From JAXGPP01 sp040766885 (GTDB taxonomy: Bacteria > Planctomycetota > Planctomycetia > Pirellulales > Thermoguttaceae): DNA of 64,000 bases. Positions 18,056 through 25,915 of this stretch are shown here, piece after piece. The notes beneath the pieces are model-generated. The model made no database searches and had not been told where the DNA came from. It saw nothing but the letters and a program-made list of their open reading frames with translations. Location: positions 496,001 through 560,000 of the forward strand of contig JAXGPP010000001.1 in the NCBI GenBank assembly GCA_040766885.1, given 5' to 3'. Within the stretch, counting starts at the first letter, position 1. Each line of letters opens with the position of its first letter. Both the position numbers and the translations under genes were made by a program.

Positions 18056-19462
18056 CTACTCCGTGGGGCACTGGCTGCCCATGGCCGCCTCGTAGCGTGC
18101 CCATAGGGCATCGCCCATGTGATCCATGGAATCACAGAACTTCCACACCAGACGGTGCAAGGCGGCCCAACTGGTAGACTCAAACCGGAACGTCAAGGCT
18201 GGCTCGGTGACGGAACTTCGCACCAGCGCCCAACCGGTGGGGAAGTCGATCCGAACGCCGTCCACGGTCGTTTGCGGGTACTTAAGCCAACTGGCACGGA
18301 TGTGGTCGATGGCTCCCGGGCAATCCTCCAGTGCCACGGGCAACCGCAGGTCGGGGGTCATGTAGCTTGGCGGACATTCGCGGCGCAAGTCAGCCAGGGC
18401 CCGCTCCGAGCGCGCCAGGTAATCGATTATCCAGCAGGCGGCGAATAGTGCGTCGTCGCCGCCGTCGAGCGCGCGGAAGAAGTAATGGCCGCTGATTTCG
18501 GCCCCGAACAGCGCGCCCGTGTCGAGCATCCGCGAGCGGATGAAGGCATGGCCGCTCCGTTCGGTCAGGGGCTCCGCGCCCAGTTGCCGAGCGACCTCAG
18601 GGATGCGATCGGAGAACTTCAGGTCGCAGACGAACGATGATCCGGCGAGCGCTTCGCCGAAGCTTCGCAAGTAAACGTAGGTCGCCTCTTCAGCGCTGAG
18701 CGGAGTACCTTCGTGATCGACGAACGCCACCCGATCCCCGTCGCCGTCGATGGCGATGCCGAAGTGCGCCCGCTCACGGTAGACTGCTTCGCCGAGTTCA
18801 TCCAGCAGATCGGTCTGGGAACAGTCGGGCGAGCGCCCGCCGAATTCGGGGTCCGGCTCGTCGTGAATCGCGCTGAATACGGTGCGGGGAAATACCGCCT
18901 GCAGATACCGCCGCGCGCGGTGTGATGCGGTACCGTACATGGGGTCCAGCAGCACGTGATGATGGGTCGGCGGAGAATCGATCCAGGTCTCCTGCAGCCA
19001 GGCGACATAGTCAAATGAGATATCGAGCACCCTCGGTTCGGTCGGCTGGCAAGAAGACGGCGCCGAGTCGTCGCCGACGATCCCTCGCTCCTCGCGGAGG
19101 GCCGTCACCTGGGACTCGGTCGGCGGGCGATTGCCGATCAGCCACTTCAGGCCGTTTACCTCCGGGGGATTATGGGAGGCGGTGACCACGGCGCATCCGG
19201 CTGCCTGCAAGCGGCGGCGGGCATAATACACCATGGGCGTCGGCACGATTCCCAGGTTCACCACGTCGAGCCCGGCCTCGCACAATCCGAGCACGAGCGA
19301 ATCAAGGAATTCCGGCGTCGAAGACCGCACGTCGCCACCGACAGTGAACTTGGAACCCGGCCTGACCTGCTGGCCCAGCAGCCGTCCCCAGCTTCGATAC
19401 CGGTCGGGGGTTAACTCCTCATCCGCACGTCCGCGAATGTCGCACGCTTTGAAAGTACTCAA
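18056..19462 (-). CDS. Phosphomannomutase / phosphoglucomutase family enzyme
   Basis: An alpha-D-phosphohexomutase (468 residues) interconverting hexose 6- and 1-phosphates. Four-domain architecture is supported by FKACDIRGR at the N-terminus, the phosphoserine loop TASHNPPEVNG, the metal-binding IDGDGDRVAF, the sugar loop GAEISGHYFF, and a C-terminal phosphate-binding FRFESTS in place of the usual RxSxTEP type. It starts with TTG: the start and the stop of the upstream FGGY kinase overlap in TTGA (19459-19462), with GCGAGG seven bases before. The pair is therefore translationally coupled. Confidence 0.88.
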   Translation of the reverse strand: MSTFKACDIRGRADEELTPDRYRSWGRLLGQQVRPGSKFTVGGDVRSSTPEFLDSLVLGLCEAGLDVVNLGIVPTPMVYYARRRLQAAGCAVVTASHNPPEVNGLKWLIGNRPPTESQVTALREERGIVGDDSAPSSCQPTEPRVLDISFDYVAWLQETWIDSPPTHHHVLLDPMYGTASHRARRYLQAVFPRTVFSAIHDEPDPEFGGRSPDCSQTDLLDELGEAVYRERAHFGIAIDGDGDRVAFVDHEGTPLSAEEATYVYLRSFGEALAGSSFVCDLKFSDRIPEVARQLGAEPLTERSGHAFIRSRMLDTGALFGAEISGHYFFRALDGGDDALFAACWIIDYLARSERALADLRRECPPSYMTPDLRLPVALEDCPGAIDHIRASWLKYPQTTVDGVRIDFPTGWALVRSSVTEPALTFRFESTSWAALHRLVWKFCDSMDHMGDALWARYEAAMGSQCPTE

Positions 19463-20919
19463 CGGTAGCCTCGCGCATCTAGCTCCGCACAGAAGCGTTG
19501 ATAGTGCTCTTCGTACGCCCTCGCCGACCCAGCCTGAGGAGCGAATGAACGCTCAAACCGGACCATTCTGCCGATAGCGGCAGCCAGGCCGTCGTGAAGG
19601 GTCGCGGCGCCAGCCAAAACGGCGGCACCGAAGCCCGACTCCGCACACTCCGGCCGGTGCAGAACCCGGCCGGTCGCGTCAGCGCGGCATTGCATCCAGA
19701 CGTCGCTCCGGCTTCCCGCCCCGGTGCTGTAGACGTCGCCGCCGGCACCACCTGTGGCACGATCCAGAACATCGTATGCAAGCCGCTCCACGAGAGCCAC
19801 CCCCTGGAGACAGGAGGCATACCGCTCAGCGGGGGAGTTGGGCTCTGGGTCGAGAAAGAATGCTCGCGCCTTGGGCGATAGGAAAGGAAATCGCTCGCCG
19901 CTGCGGGCGAGCGGATAGGCCACCGACGGCGTCGGCAACATGGTTCGCGCCGAGGCGTCCATCGCCGGCCAATCCGCACCGGCGAACCATTGCGACAGGC
20001 ATTCGCCGCCCGTATTGCTGGCCGCTCCCGGAAGCCAGAGGCCGCCGGGGAGCTTGTGGCAGTAGATCAGACCTTGAGGATGTCGGCAAACGCTCGCGGC
20101 GAGTCCCTTAAACACCAGGGTTGTCCCGACAGTCGTACTGTAATCACCCGGCCGGTGGAGTCCTGAGGCCAGACAGGCGGTCGTACCATCGGTCGCCCCG
20201 GCAACGACCTGGATCGTTTGCGGCAGACCGGTCGCGGCAGCGGCGTCCGCGGTGAGCGGCCCGATCACCGTCCCCGGCGCAACGATCTCGGGCAGCCGGT
20301 CCGCAATTTCGGCGTCGTTCCGGATCCATTCGGGCCATTCTTCTTCGATCAAGTCGTAGCCGGTCTTGAGCGCATTGCTGTAGTCTGACACGCCGGCTCG
20401 GCCAGTAAGCCGCGCTAGCGCGTAATCGGCCTGGTGGACGAATCTCGATGCCCTGGAGAAGACGTTGGGCTCGTTCCGACGCAACCAGGCGATCTTGGCA
20501 AGTGCATAGGAGGAGCTGAAACGATAGCCGAGTTTCGTACAGAAATCGCCCGCCGCCGCGTTCAGTTCCTCCGCTTCAGCCGAACCGCGGGGGTCGTTGT
20601 ACATGATCGCCGGGCGGAGCGGCTTGCCTCGGTCGTCGAGGGTCACGAGCGTGCCCGATGTGCCGTCGACGGCCATCGCCAGGATCTGCTCCGGTCGATA
20701 CCCCGCACAGCGCAAGCGGTCCAAGACCTCGCCAACGGCCTGGCACAACGCCCTCCACCACGCCTCGGGCGACTGCTCGTGATGTTCCGGCGAGGCGGAT
20801 ATGCCGTCCGTATCGAGAGCGACCGCCGCTTCGGCAATCAACACGCCGTCGGGCGATACGGTCATCGCCCGGATTCCGCCGGTTCCCATATCGATGCCGA
20901 GCAGCAATTCACTGTGCAT
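19459..20919 (-). CDS. FGGY-family carbohydrate kinase (xylulokinase-like)
   Basis: ATP-dependent sugar kinase of 486 residues, comparable to xylulose, ribulose or gluconate kinases. Visible motifs are LLGIDMGTGGIRAM (phosphate 1), AVDGTSGTLVTLD, MYNDPRG (substrate region), GATDGTTACLASG (phosphate 2), and TGAGSRSDVWMQCRAD (adenosine region). Substrate specificity cannot be assigned. It overlaps the phosphohexomutase start by 4 bases, and cysK ends 46 bases upstream. Coupling a sugar kinase to a phosphomutase suggests salvage of a free sugar into a sugar-1-phosphate route, which is inference. Confidence 0.87.
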   Translation of the reverse strand: MHSELLLGIDMGTGGIRAMTVSPDGVLIAEAAVALDTDGISASPEHHEQSPEAWWRALCQAVGEVLDRLRCAGYRPEQILAMAVDGTSGTLVTLDDRGKPLRPAIMYNDPRGSAEAEELNAAAGDFCTKLGYRFSSSYALAKIAWLRRNEPNVFSRASRFVHQADYALARLTGRAGVSDYSNALKTGYDLIEEEWPEWIRNDAEIADRLPEIVAPGTVIGPLTADAAAATGLPQTIQVVAGATDGTTACLASGLHRPGDYSTTVGTTLVFKGLAASVCRHPQGLIYCHKLPGGLWLPGAASNTGGECLSQWFAGADWPAMDASARTMLPTPSVAYPLARSGERFPFLSPKARAFFLDPEPNSPAERYASCLQGVALVERLAYDVLDRATGGAGGDVYSTGAGSRSDVWMQCRADATGRVLHRPECAESGFGAAVLAGAATLHDGLAAAIGRMVRFERSFAPQAGSARAYEEHYQRFCAELDARGYR

Positions 20920-20965
20920 GGCGTTCAGGCATTTGCCGGCGCGAGAACCTCAGCCGCAATGATCG

Positions 20966-21853
20966 CTACAGCAGCGCCGTGCTGAAGTAGCGTTCGGCGC
21001 GGTCGGGCAGGACAGTGACGATATTGCCGGAGAACCGTTTGGCCAGTTGACGGGCCGCCCAAACATTGGCCCCCGACGATGTTCCCACCAGCAGACCGTA
21101 ATCGCGGCCAAGCTGCCGCGTAGTCTCAATGGCATCTTCGTCGCTGACTTCGAACACTTCGTCGATCATCGGCACATCAAGGATGGCGGGAACGAAGCCG
21201 TCGCCGATGCCTTGGATCTGATGCAGCCCTGGTTCATGGCCGAGCAGGGCGGAGACACCTCTTGGCTCGACAGCCGCAACGTGCACCCCCGGCGAGTGTT
21301 CCTTGAGGAATTTGCCCACGCCCTGAAGCGTGCCGCCGCTCCCCACACCGGCAACAAAGGCCGTCACTTGTCCTGAGATCTGTCGCCACAGTTCGCAGGC
21401 CGTGCCGTGGTAGTGACAGCGTGGGTTATCGGGATTCTCGAACTGCTGGGGAACGAACACTCGTGGATCGGCCGCAGCCATCTCTTCCACGCGGCGGACG
21501 GCGCCGGCAATGCTCTCACAGTCGGGTGTCAGAATCAACTCGGCCCCCAAGGCGCGAATGATTTTCTTTCGTTCCTCGCTCATCCCCTCCGGCATGACAA
21601 TGCGGACCTCGTAGCCCTTGAGCCGGCCTACCAGGGCGATGCCGATTCCCGTATTGCCGCTGGTGGGTTCGACGATGATCGATCCGGGCCGCAGACGGCC
21701 GCTCTTTTCCGCCCCCTCGATCATCGCCTTGGCCACCCGGTCTTTAATGCTTCCGCCGGGGTTGAGGAACTCCGCCTTGGCGTAGATTTGTTCGCCGCGG
21801 AGTTGGATGAGGGGCGTATTGCCGATCAGGCTGAGGATATTGTCGGTGAACAT
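20966..21853 (-). CDS. cysK: Cysteine synthase (O-acetylserine sulfhydrylase)
   Basis: PLP enzyme making cysteine from O-acetylserine and sulfide. It is 295 residues from ATG at 21853 (MFTDNILSLIGNTPLIQL), slightly short for the family; the longer reading upstream is non-coding. Motifs: PLP lysine in GGSIKDRVA, PTSGNTGIGIA (substrate loop), GVGSGGTLQGVG (phosphate-binding glycine loop), and a C-terminal VGTSSGANVWAA. It could also act as a cystathionine beta-synthase-like enzyme, but no CBS or haem domain is attached. Confidence 0.92.
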   Translation of the reverse strand: MFTDNILSLIGNTPLIQLRGEQIYAKAEFLNPGGSIKDRVAKAMIEGAEKSGRLRPGSIIVEPTSGNTGIGIALVGRLKGYEVRIVMPEGMSEERKKIIRALGAELILTPDCESIAGAVRRVEEMAAADPRVFVPQQFENPDNPRCHYHGTACELWRQISGQVTAFVAGVGSGGTLQGVGKFLKEHSPGVHVAAVEPRGVSALLGHEPGLHQIQGIGDGFVPAILDVPMIDEVFEVSDEDAIETTRQLGRDYGLLVGTSSGANVWAARQLAKRFSGNIVTVLPDRAERYFSTALL

Positions 21854-22087
21854 GATAGGCGGGAAGGTAGGCGGGGATTCATCAGTATGCAGGTTATACT
21901 TGGAATCCGGCCCGCGGTCGAGATCAGCCGTCGTGATACGGCTATCCCGCCCGCCGGCCGCGGGGCCCGCAGTGGATTTGAGGAGCCGAAAGGCCACCTG
22001 GGCCAGACCGGCAGGGCCCGGCGAAAGGCTGGCCGAGAGCCCTTCGCCGAGCAGTTGTCTCCGGGCGAGTGGAATTCAGCGATCCGC

Positions 22088-23431
22088 CTAAACCTCGAGC
22101 TTCCAAGGCGCGCGATACTGCTTGGTCACCAGGGCGTTGGCCTCCGGGTCGTCGATGATCTGCTCCTTTTCGGCGTCCCAGCGGATCTTGCGACCCGTCT
22201 TCCAGGCGATATTCATCAGGTGGCCCGGATTGGTGGCGTGGTGTCCGCCTTCGACATCGGCGGGCGAACGCTTGCGGCTACGGATGCAGTCGAGAAAGAC
22301 CTCGGCATGCGCCTGCAGGCTCTGGATGTGCACGTTGTCGGTGAAGGCGTTCCGAACCGATTCGATTTCTTCGCCCAGTTCGCGGCCGTTGCGGGCCTCG
22401 GCCGAAATCGTGTACCCGCTGCGGTCGAGGATCATCGAGGCCTCACTGCCGAAGAAACACTTGGCGTGTGAGCGATGGTCGCGGCGGCACCCGCCCCGGA
22501 ACGTGTATTGGAGCAGGAAGCCCTTCTTCGCCACCGGCCCGGGCCCGTATTCACAGATCGCATCGAACGTATCGGGCCACTCGGTGTTCGTTTCCTCGAA
22601 GCAGAGGAAACCGCCGCTGGCGGTGGCCGAAATCGGGTCCGATACGCCCAGCAGCCAATGAACGATGTCGTAGTGGTGAACGGCCCAGTCGAGCTGCCAC
22701 CCTCCGGCGTAGTCGAAGAACCAGTAGTGGTGGGTGTAACGGTTCGGGTTGTAGGGCCGCTTCGGCGAAGGGCCGACCCAGAAGTCCCAGTCGAGTTCCT
22801 TCGGCGGTTCACCATCGGGCGGGTTGCCAAAGCCCGGGTAGAGGTAGTCGTAGTCCCAGACTTTGACTTCCGAGATCTCGCCCAGTTTGCCGGCGAGGAT
22901 CGCTTCGCGGGCCTGCTGGTAGTGCGGCCAGCTTCGCTGCTGCGTACCGAGCTGCACAACACGCTCGTACTTGCGGGCCGCCTCGACCGCTGCCCGACCT
23001 TCCCCGATGGAAGTGCCCAGCGGCTTCTCCACGTAGACGTCTTTGCCCGCCTGGCAGGCGTTGACCGTGCAGAGCACGTGCCAGTGGCCGTTGGGGGCCA
23101 CGATCACCGCGTCGATGTCCTTGTTGTCGAGGAGTTCGCGATAGTCATGGTAGGTCTGGACTTTGTCGCCGCCGGCCTGCTTCCGGGCCTGGGCCATGCG
23201 CAGGTCGTTCAGGTCGCACACGGCGACCACGTGCGTGCCCGGGCAAAGCATATGTCCCTGCATCACGGCGCGGCCTTCGCCGCCGCAGCCGATGAGCCCG
23301 AGGTTGATCGTCTCATTCGGGCTGTTGCCCGCTTCCGCTCCGGTCGCGTAGGTGCGCGCGCCCATCCACCCGGCGGCCGCGACGGCTGCGGTCGTGCCCA
23401 AGAAATCCCTTCGTGTCGACTTGCTGCTCAT
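22088..23431 (-). CDS. Tat-exported Gfo/Idh/MocA-family oxidoreductase
   Basis: A 447-residue NAD(P)-dependent sugar or cyclitol oxidoreductase family member. A twin-arginine signal (STRRDFLGTTAAVAAAGWMGA) begins the protein, so it is probably exported folded with its cofactor, a common planctomycete arrangement. The Rossmann motif (LGLIGCGGEGRAVM) and the signature VYVEKPLGTS are clear; YDYLYPGF and HHYDIVHWLLG belong to the substrate side. The C-terminal domain has the usual beta-sheet pattern. It lies three bases after the FIST gene and forms the last gene of a three-gene operon. The substrate is unknown. Confidence 0.88.
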   Translation of the reverse strand: MSSKSTRRDFLGTTAAVAAAGWMGARTYATGAEAGNSPNETINLGLIGCGGEGRAVMQGHMLCPGTHVVAVCDLNDLRMAQARKQAGGDKVQTYHDYRELLDNKDIDAVIVAPNGHWHVLCTVNACQAGKDVYVEKPLGTSIGEGRAAVEAARKYERVVQLGTQQRSWPHYQQAREAILAGKLGEISEVKVWDYDYLYPGFGNPPDGEPPKELDWDFWVGPSPKRPYNPNRYTHHYWFFDYAGGWQLDWAVHHYDIVHWLLGVSDPISATASGGFLCFEETNTEWPDTFDAICEYGPGPVAKKGFLLQYTFRGGCRRDHRSHAKCFFGSEASMILDRSGYTISAEARNGRELGEEIESVRNAFTDNVHIQSLQAHAEVFLDCIRSRKRSPADVEGGHHATNPGHLMNIAWKTGRKIRWDAEKEQIIDDPEANALVTKQYRAPWKLEV

Positions 23432-23434
23432 GGT

Positions 23435-24460
23435 TTATTTCCCATTTGTGCTGAGGACGGTGAACATCACGTGCCAGCCGGAGCCGCCGCAGCGGGCGCC
23501 GGGATTGGCGCCGGGGTCGTCCACGGGCCCCATCTCGCCGGCACAGTAGCAGCCGAACAACGGCAGTTCCTTGCCAAGTACCTCCTGCATCGCCGATAGC
23601 TCTTCGCCGTAGTCGGTGAGCTTGCTGCGTCGGCCCGCGCAGTTGAACGCCAGCACAGCCAGCGGTTTGCCCTTGGACTGTTGCATCGCTTGAGCGGCGC
23701 CCTCTCGGGCCGTGCGGATCACGGCATCGTTTTCGTTCGCCTGGCGGCCCGACAGGGCGACGGCGAAATCGCCGGCAAGCATCAACGCCACGGCGCTGTC
23801 TTCGTACAGTTCTCCGGCATGGTAGACGAAAGTCTGACCGGCATTCTTGTTGGCACAACCGCCGGTGATGGCGAAGTCTTTGCCGAGCACCGTCTGCATT
23901 CCCTCGACGAGGAACTGATTCTTGGGCGAGTGGGCGTCGGCCAGTACGATCGCCAGGCGATCCTTCTCCGACCGTTTGAGACCTGCGACCAGTTTCTCAC
24001 CCGCACGGTGCAACCGTTCGGTGATCAGTTCCCGATCCTGATCGATTGTCAGTTTCGCCGTGCCCATGTCGGTAACGAGCGCGGTGGAGATCTCGATCTG
24101 ACTTCCGCCAATCCCCAGCAGGCAGACGGCATCGTAATCCGTGCAACCTTGATGAACGAACGAGCCGTAGGTGGCGGCGCCAAAGACGATGCTCTTGGGC
24201 AGCACCGACGTAATCCCCGCCAACAGCGCCGCCTTCGCCTCGCGATCCTCGAAGCATTCTGAAACGATCACCGCCTCAAGCGGCACATCGCCCATCGCTG
24301 TCTTCAGTCTTTCGGCAGCCGCCCGGCCCGTCGCGGCCGGATCGCCGTCGGCATCCTCAAGCATAACGACTCGAACGGTGATCGGATCGGCGCCGGCAAC
24401 GGGGAGGGTGGTCGCAAGGGCCACGACCAGCGGCAGGGCGAAGAGCGGGTGGCGATGCAT
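23435..24460 (-). CDS. Exported FIST-domain protein
   Basis: 341 residues starting at ATG 24460, with a Sec signal peptide (residues 1-23, LFALPLVVALATTLPVAGA). The mature part matches the paired FIST N and FIST C domains, which are usually cytoplasmic small-ligand (amino-acid-like) sensors attached to signalling modules. Clues are GAATYGSFVHQGC, DSAVALMLAGDFAVALSG, and the C-terminal GKPLAVLAFNCAGRR plus LFGCYCAGEMGP. Here there is no kinase or cyclase domain; the protein is secreted and lies between a CBM9-like gene and a Gfo/Idh/MocA gene. A role in binding an extracytoplasmic ligand is inferred. Confidence 0.8.
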   Translation of the reverse strand: MHRHPLFALPLVVALATTLPVAGADPITVRVVMLEDADGDPAATGRAAAERLKTAMGDVPLEAVIVSECFEDREAKAALLAGITSVLPKSIVFGAATYGSFVHQGCTDYDAVCLLGIGGSQIEISTALVTDMGTAKLTIDQDRELITERLHRAGEKLVAGLKRSEKDRLAIVLADAHSPKNQFLVEGMQTVLGKDFAITGGCANKNAGQTFVYHAGELYEDSAVALMLAGDFAVALSGRQANENDAVIRTAREGAAQAMQQSKGKPLAVLAFNCAGRRSKLTDYGEELSAMQEVLGKELPLFGCYCAGEMGPVDDPGANPGARCGGSGWHVMFTVLSTNGK

Positions 24461-24513
24461 GACTTGCGCCTTTTTTTCGTGTTGTTCGCCGGCGGAACTC
24501 CAGGCGAAGCGAG

Positions 24514-25575
24514 TCAGTATTTCGACGAACACATACCCCACGGAGTGGTGCAGTCCAGCGGTGGCTCCGGGCCCCATTGTGCACCCGGCCAGCGGCTCCA
24601 CGCAAGCCGGTTGCGCTGCCAGGGCCACAGGCCGGCCGCCTCACCCCAGTCGCGGATCCCCGTACCGTCCGGGTCGTGTACGAGAACCGAAAGCTGGAAC
24701 TCGCGTCCCTCGCTGGGGCGAATCTGCTCGCGGAGAAGCTGAAAGGGTATGGCGCACTCGTACCGGGTGATCGAGCCGTCGCGAGTCACCACCAGTTCCA
24801 CGTCCTGGCAGGCGAGTGCTTCAAGCTCACGATCCGCTTGTGTTTCCGCCAGCTTCATGCCTGGCTTCGCCAGCAGGAAGCATCGGCCCCGGCGTGTATC
24901 GTCCGCCATCAGCAGCAACTCCAATCGTGTCGACGGAGCCTCGGCTGAACTTCCGGTGATGGATCCCCGCGGCGAGACCGCGATCTGCACGGCGTCCATC
25001 GGGGCGCCGCCCCCCGGCGACCCGGCGATCCAATCTTTCTCTTCCACGGCCACGAGGATCGAGAACGACTTGCGATTCCAGAAGGTGCTTACCGACGTCG
25101 CCATGCCGCCGGTGGACCAGGTGACGGGAATAGCATCCTTCCAGTCGGCCGTGTCGCCGTCGATCGCCGGCCTGAAGTAGGGCGCGCTGGCGACGGCGAT
25201 CTGTTGTTGCCGCACGACGGTGCTGCTTGAGCCGGTTGCTGTCGCCGTCGCGGTCAAGACGTAGACGTTTTCCTCGTTGGCCATGCCGCGCCGGACGAGG
25301 AATCGCACCCGGTGAGTTTCTTCGCCTGGCAGGTTGATCGGTTGTTCGGCTGGCTCGAATGACCAGCCCTCAGGCCCCTCGAGGCTTATGCTGCCGCGAA
25401 AGCCGGTGGCCGTGAGGTTCTTGACCGCCACGACCGCCGAAGGCGTGTGCGCGGGGGCGACAAGAAGGCTCTCGATCCGCATCGCAACCGGATCGCCGGC
25501 CGCCGCGATCGCGACGGGCCAGGTCATCAGCCATGCCAGCACGGCGGCCAGGGGGCGAGCACTCGATTGTGTCAT
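24514..25575 (-). CDS. Secreted CBM9/DOMON-like carbohydrate-binding domain protein
   Basis: 353 residues beginning at ATG 25575, supported by AGGAG seven bases upstream. A Sec signal peptide (LAAVLAWLMTWPVAIAAAG) precedes an immunoglobulin-like beta domain (about residues 28-130, NLTATGFRGSISLEGPEGW). The C-terminal half (from about 145, YFRPAIDGDTADWKDAIPVTW) has the start signature of family 9 carbohydrate-binding / ethylbenzene-dehydrogenase-like domains. It then has VQIAVSPRG and ECAIPFQLL strands. It is probably the first gene of the operon with the FIST and Gfo/Idh/MocA genes. Ligand unknown; a polysaccharide is likely by family. Confidence 0.72.
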   Translation of the reverse strand: MTQSSARPLAAVLAWLMTWPVAIAAAGDPVAMRIESLLVAPAHTPSAVVAVKNLTATGFRGSISLEGPEGWSFEPAEQPINLPGEETHRVRFLVRRGMANEENVYVLTATATATGSSSTVVRQQQIAVASAPYFRPAIDGDTADWKDAIPVTWSTGGMATSVSTFWNRKSFSILVAVEEKDWIAGSPGGGAPMDAVQIAVSPRGSITGSSAEAPSTRLELLLMADDTRRGRCFLLAKPGMKLAETQADRELEALACQDVELVVTRDGSITRYECAIPFQLLREQIRPSEGREFQLSVLVHDPDGTGIRDWGEAAGLWPWQRNRLAWSRWPGAQWGPEPPLDCTTPWGMCSSKY

Positions 25576-25915
25576 GGTGAGACTCCTGGACAATTCGCCG
25601 CCCATTGTCGCACGCACGTGGCTCAATGGTCAATTACAAAAGACCGGAGCTTCCCCCGGCGCGTCGGCGAAAGTGTAGAATGGCTAATGGCTTAACGCGT
25701 CCAAAAAACAACGGGATCCGTCCGGAAAGCCATCGGAGTTCGCCCTTTCTTTCGGATGTCGAACGGGCTGCAGTGCTGCCCCTTCCGGAGTCTGTGGTGC
25801 AACGTCTTGCAGCTCTTGCGACCGGGAGGCCGGGCTCGTTACACTCGCTCCCGGCGCACGCACGGGCGGACGATCATTGGAGCTTCCCACGCGCCTGTTG
25901 ACGAAGGAGCGAATC
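25576..25915. other. Divergent intergenic region before the SWIM gene
   Basis: 340 bases between the divergent CBM9-like and SWIM genes. No RNA gene or clear promoter is recognisable; the sequence is mixed, with a purine-rich binding site at its right end (GAAGGAGCGAATC before the ATG). Confidence 0.35.
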
